Source: Acidobacteriota bacterium
GTDB lineage: Bacteria > Acidobacteriota > Terriglobia > Acidiferrales > UBA7541
Reading direction: 5' to 3'
DNA length: 7,059 nt
NCBI GenBank assembly: GCA_003161495.1
Contig: PMOP01000411.1
Location: 1 to 7,059, forward strand
Shown here piece by piece: positions 5,439 to 7,059 of this stretch; the first letter of the stretch is position 1, and each line of letters opens with the position of its first letter. The notes beneath the pieces were generated by a model. That model made no database searches. It was not told the DNA's origin and was given only the letters and a program-made list of their open reading frames with translations. A program made the translations under genes and the position numbers.

Positions 5439-6773
5439 TCAAGGCAAGTTCCTGACGCCCACGGCTTCGCGAAGCTGCTCCAGTGCAAGCAGATACGAAG
5501 CGAGAGTCTGACGATAGCCGAGTTCCTCGGCTCGATAACTGCGTTCGGCATCCAGAAAATCGAGCAACGCAAGGCCGCCGCGATGGTAAGCGTAATCGGC
5601 GATATCCCGGTCCTTCTTCGCGATGTCTCGATACTTGTCCCGATACATCATGACCATTCTGTCGTTGGATTTCAGGCCTTCGTAAGCGTCCTTCACGTCC
5701 GTCATTACCTGGCCATTGGTGGAGGCTTGCATTTCCTGCATCTGCGTGATGACGGAATGCGTCCGCCCGATTTCGCCTTGATTGCGATTGAAAATGGCGA
5801 GCGGAATACTCGCGTAAAATGTGGCAGCATTGATGCCGTTGACGTGGGAATAGTTTCCCGTGACGGTCACATCCTGTTTTCCATTTGCCTTGGCCAGGGC
5901 GTATCCGCTATTCGCCGCGGTGACACCCTGCACTGCTGCGCGCAGGTCCGGCCGATTTTGAATGGCCGCCATTTGCGAGTCCTCGAGATTGGATTTGAGC
6001 GGCAGGTAATCGAACGTGTCCGCCACATCGTAATCGGCGGAGACGGATTCATAACCGAGCAATTGCCGCAGGTCGGACAGTCCCTGCTCGCGAGCCAGTT
6101 GCGCCGATTCCAAATCGCTCTGGAATTGTAGAAGCTGCAACTCGATCTTCAGATAGTTATCCTCGCTGATGCCGCCGGCTTTGAATTGAAATTCGCCGAT
6201 ATCCACGGTCTGCTGGAAACTTTTCAAGTCCTGCTGCGCGAGATCGATCGTCGATTCCGCGAGTTGCACATTCACGAACAGCGTGGCCACCTGAAAGGTA
6301 AGGCCGCGCTCGTTGTCCGCCACGAGTGAGCGCGTCTGGGCCGTTATGTCCTTGGCAGCCTGGTACCGGGCCTGGCGCTTATGGCCGCGCTCGATTAGAT
6401 AGCTGAGCCCGATATCACCTTCGGTATTATTCTTCAGGTAATCCAGGGTGGTCACGCCGGAATACAGGTCTGGGTTTTGCTTGGCCGGGGATCCGAGCGG
6501 CAAATATTCCCAGTCGGTGAATAGCAGAGGATTCGGCCGCAGGTTGGCCGTTACTTCCATATCCAGGCTCTGGTCGATCGCGGTCCGCGCGGCGATCATG
6601 TTGTGATTGTGCTGGAGCGCCATTTGAATGGCTTCGTCCAGCGTGATCCTCACCGGTCCGCTCGTGGCCTGGCCGAATGCCGGGGGCGCTGTCAGAATGA
6701 ACATGACCAGTGTGCAAGCGGCCAGCCCGGCATATAATTTCCAAAAATAAAAATTCGTTCGATTAGACTTCAA
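5439..6773 (-). CDS. Outer-membrane efflux protein (TolC superfamily, CusC/CzcC-like)
   Basis: This 444-residue protein should form the trimeric outer-membrane exit duct of a tripartite RND pump. The N-terminus is a signal peptide, a basic start followed by a hydrophobic stretch ending PPAFG-QA (cleavage near residue 34). An LAAC string at 17-20 resembles a lipobox but sits too early in the hydrophobic run to be convincing. Two outer-membrane efflux repeats follow. The first starts at ITLDEAIQMALQHN and contains LIERGHKRQAR, a form typical of heavy-metal CzcC-type ducts. The second starts around RPDLRAAVQGV and ends in the long helix YRAEELGYRQTLASYLLALEQL. I chose TTG 6773 because GGAGG sits six bases before it; an ATG 14 codons upstream has no such site. 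The gene overlaps the end of the pump gene by 11 bases (TTGAAGTCTAA), showing an operon. The family call is firm; which metal is exported is not visible. Confidence 0.88.
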   Translation of the reverse strand: MKSNRTNFYFWKLYAGLAACTLVMFILTAPPAFGQATSGPVRITLDEAIQMALQHNHNMIAARTAIDQSLDMEVTANLRPNPLLFTDWEYLPLGSPAKQNPDLYSGVTTLDYLKNNTEGDIGLSYLIERGHKRQARYQAAKDITAQTRSLVADNERGLTFQVATLFVNVQLAESTIDLAQQDLKSFQQTVDIGEFQFKAGGISEDNYLKIELQLLQFQSDLESAQLAREQGLSDLRQLLGYESVSADYDVADTFDYLPLKSNLEDSQMAAIQNRPDLRAAVQGVTAANSGYALAKANGKQDVTVTGNYSHVNGINAATFYASIPLAIFNRNQGEIGRTHSVITQMQEMQASTNGQVMTDVKDAYEGLKSNDRMVMMYRDKYRDIAKKDRDIADYAYHRGGLALLDFLDAERSYRAEELGYRQTLASYLLALEQLREAVGVRNLP

Positions 6774-7059
6774 AGTTCGCCTCCGGTTCCGGCAGCGTGT
6801 CGCCATCGCTCGCAAACCAAACGTAGAGCGTGGGCAGAATAAAAATACTCATACACAGGTCGGCGATCAGCCCTCCAACGATTACGATTGCGAATGGCCG
6901 CTGCGAATCGGAGCCAATGGCATGCGAGAAAGCCGCCGGCAACAGGCCGAAAGTCGCGACAAGCATGGTCATCATGATGGGCCGCAACCGCAAAACGGCG
7001 CCCTCCACCGCGGCATCGACGACCGTGTGGCCGTGAGCGCGGAGCTGATTGATGTATTC
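6763..7059 (-). CDS. C-terminal part of a heavy-metal RND efflux pump (CusA/CzcA-like; 5' end outside the window)
   Basis: The frame is open to the right edge and gives the last 98 residues of a protein that is normally about 1,030-1,050 residues long. The segment has the conserved end of the HME-RND family: VEGAVLRLRPIMMTMLVAT, GLLPAAFSHAIGSDSQRP, then the last membrane helix AIVIVGGLIADLCMSIFILP and an acidic cytoplasmic tail. These inner-membrane proton antiporters export metal ions such as Cu(+)/Ag(+) or Co/Zn/Cd through a periplasmic adaptor and an outer-membrane duct. The duct is the next gene downstream. The substrate-determining region is outside the window. The family call is firm. 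Confidence 0.92.
   Translation of the reverse strand, partial: EYINQLRAHGHTVVDAAVEGAVLRLRPIMMTMLVATFGLLPAAFSHAIGSDSQRPFAIVIVGGLIADLCMSIFILPTLYVWFASDGDTLPEPEANFEV
6780..6784 (-). promoter_or_regulatory. Ribosome binding site of the outer-membrane efflux gene
   Basis: GGAGG on the minus strand is six bases before TTG 6773, inside the last codons of the RND pump gene. It decides the start codon and implies translational coupling to the pump gene. Confidence 0.7.

Noticed and set aside
5178..6131. 317-codon plus-strand open frame
   Set aside because: It lies antisense to the aldolase 2 and efflux-duct genes, whose families are clear, and its protein shows no recognisable domain pattern.
1..7059. 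Search for CRISPR arrays, tRNA/rRNA genes, integrases, transposases and terminal inverted repeats
   Set aside because: By eye I found no regularly spaced repeats, no tRNA-like T-loop strings at the junctions, and no mobile-element enzyme in any frame.

Overview
The window most resembles a chromosomal segment of a Gram-negative soil or sediment bacterium, with Acidobacteriota the best guess. The signs are outer-membrane proteins, a heavy-metal RND efflux pump, frequent TTG starts, and a left-edge barrel protein of a kind I associate with Acidobacteriota metal-efflux loci. The taxonomic call is an inference from protein style and moderate GC, not a database match.

Layout, left to right. (1) 1-447 (+) is the C-terminal end of a probable outer-membrane beta-barrel protein cut by the window edge. 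Two bases after its stop there is a possible broken start of a signal-peptide gene (about 450-535). (2) 551-3605 (-) is a two-gene cassette transcribed right to left. A TIR-APAZ protein comes first, followed by a short prokaryotic Argonaute (MID-PIWI) whose start lies inside the end of the first gene, a 68-bp overlap. This is the architecture of SPARTA (short prokaryotic Argonaute, TIR-APAZ) immune systems. (3) 3606-3820 is an AT-rich spacer between divergent genes, where promoters for both sides should lie. (4) 3821-4561 (+) and 4644-5327 (-) are two paralogous KDPG/KHG-type class I aldolases facing each other tail to tail. (5) 5439-6773 (-) is a CusC/CzcC-like outer-membrane efflux protein, and 6763-7059 (-) is the C-terminal end of a CusA/CzcA-like RND pump cut by the right edge; the two overlap by 11 bp.

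How the parts work together. In described SPARTA systems the Argonaute and the APAZ part of its partner form a heterodimer loaded with a guide. Recognition of invader nucleic acid activates the TIR domain, which consumes NAD(+), so the cell dies or stops growing before the plasmid or phage spreads. The two reading frames here are intact and in the usual order. The PIWI domain lacks the slicer residues, as is normal for short Argonautes.

The most notable anomaly is in the TIR domain. The position expected to hold the catalytic Glu of the W-x-x-x-E motif reads Gln (residue 134, CAG; one base from GAG), and the Argonaute also departs from several short-pAgo signature residues. The cassette may therefore be a non-NADase variant, use another residue, or be losing function. 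The flanking genes (metal efflux and sugar-acid aldolases) look like ordinary chromosomal backbone, and the cassette looks inserted between them, but no transposase, integrase, tRNA or CRISPR array is visible.
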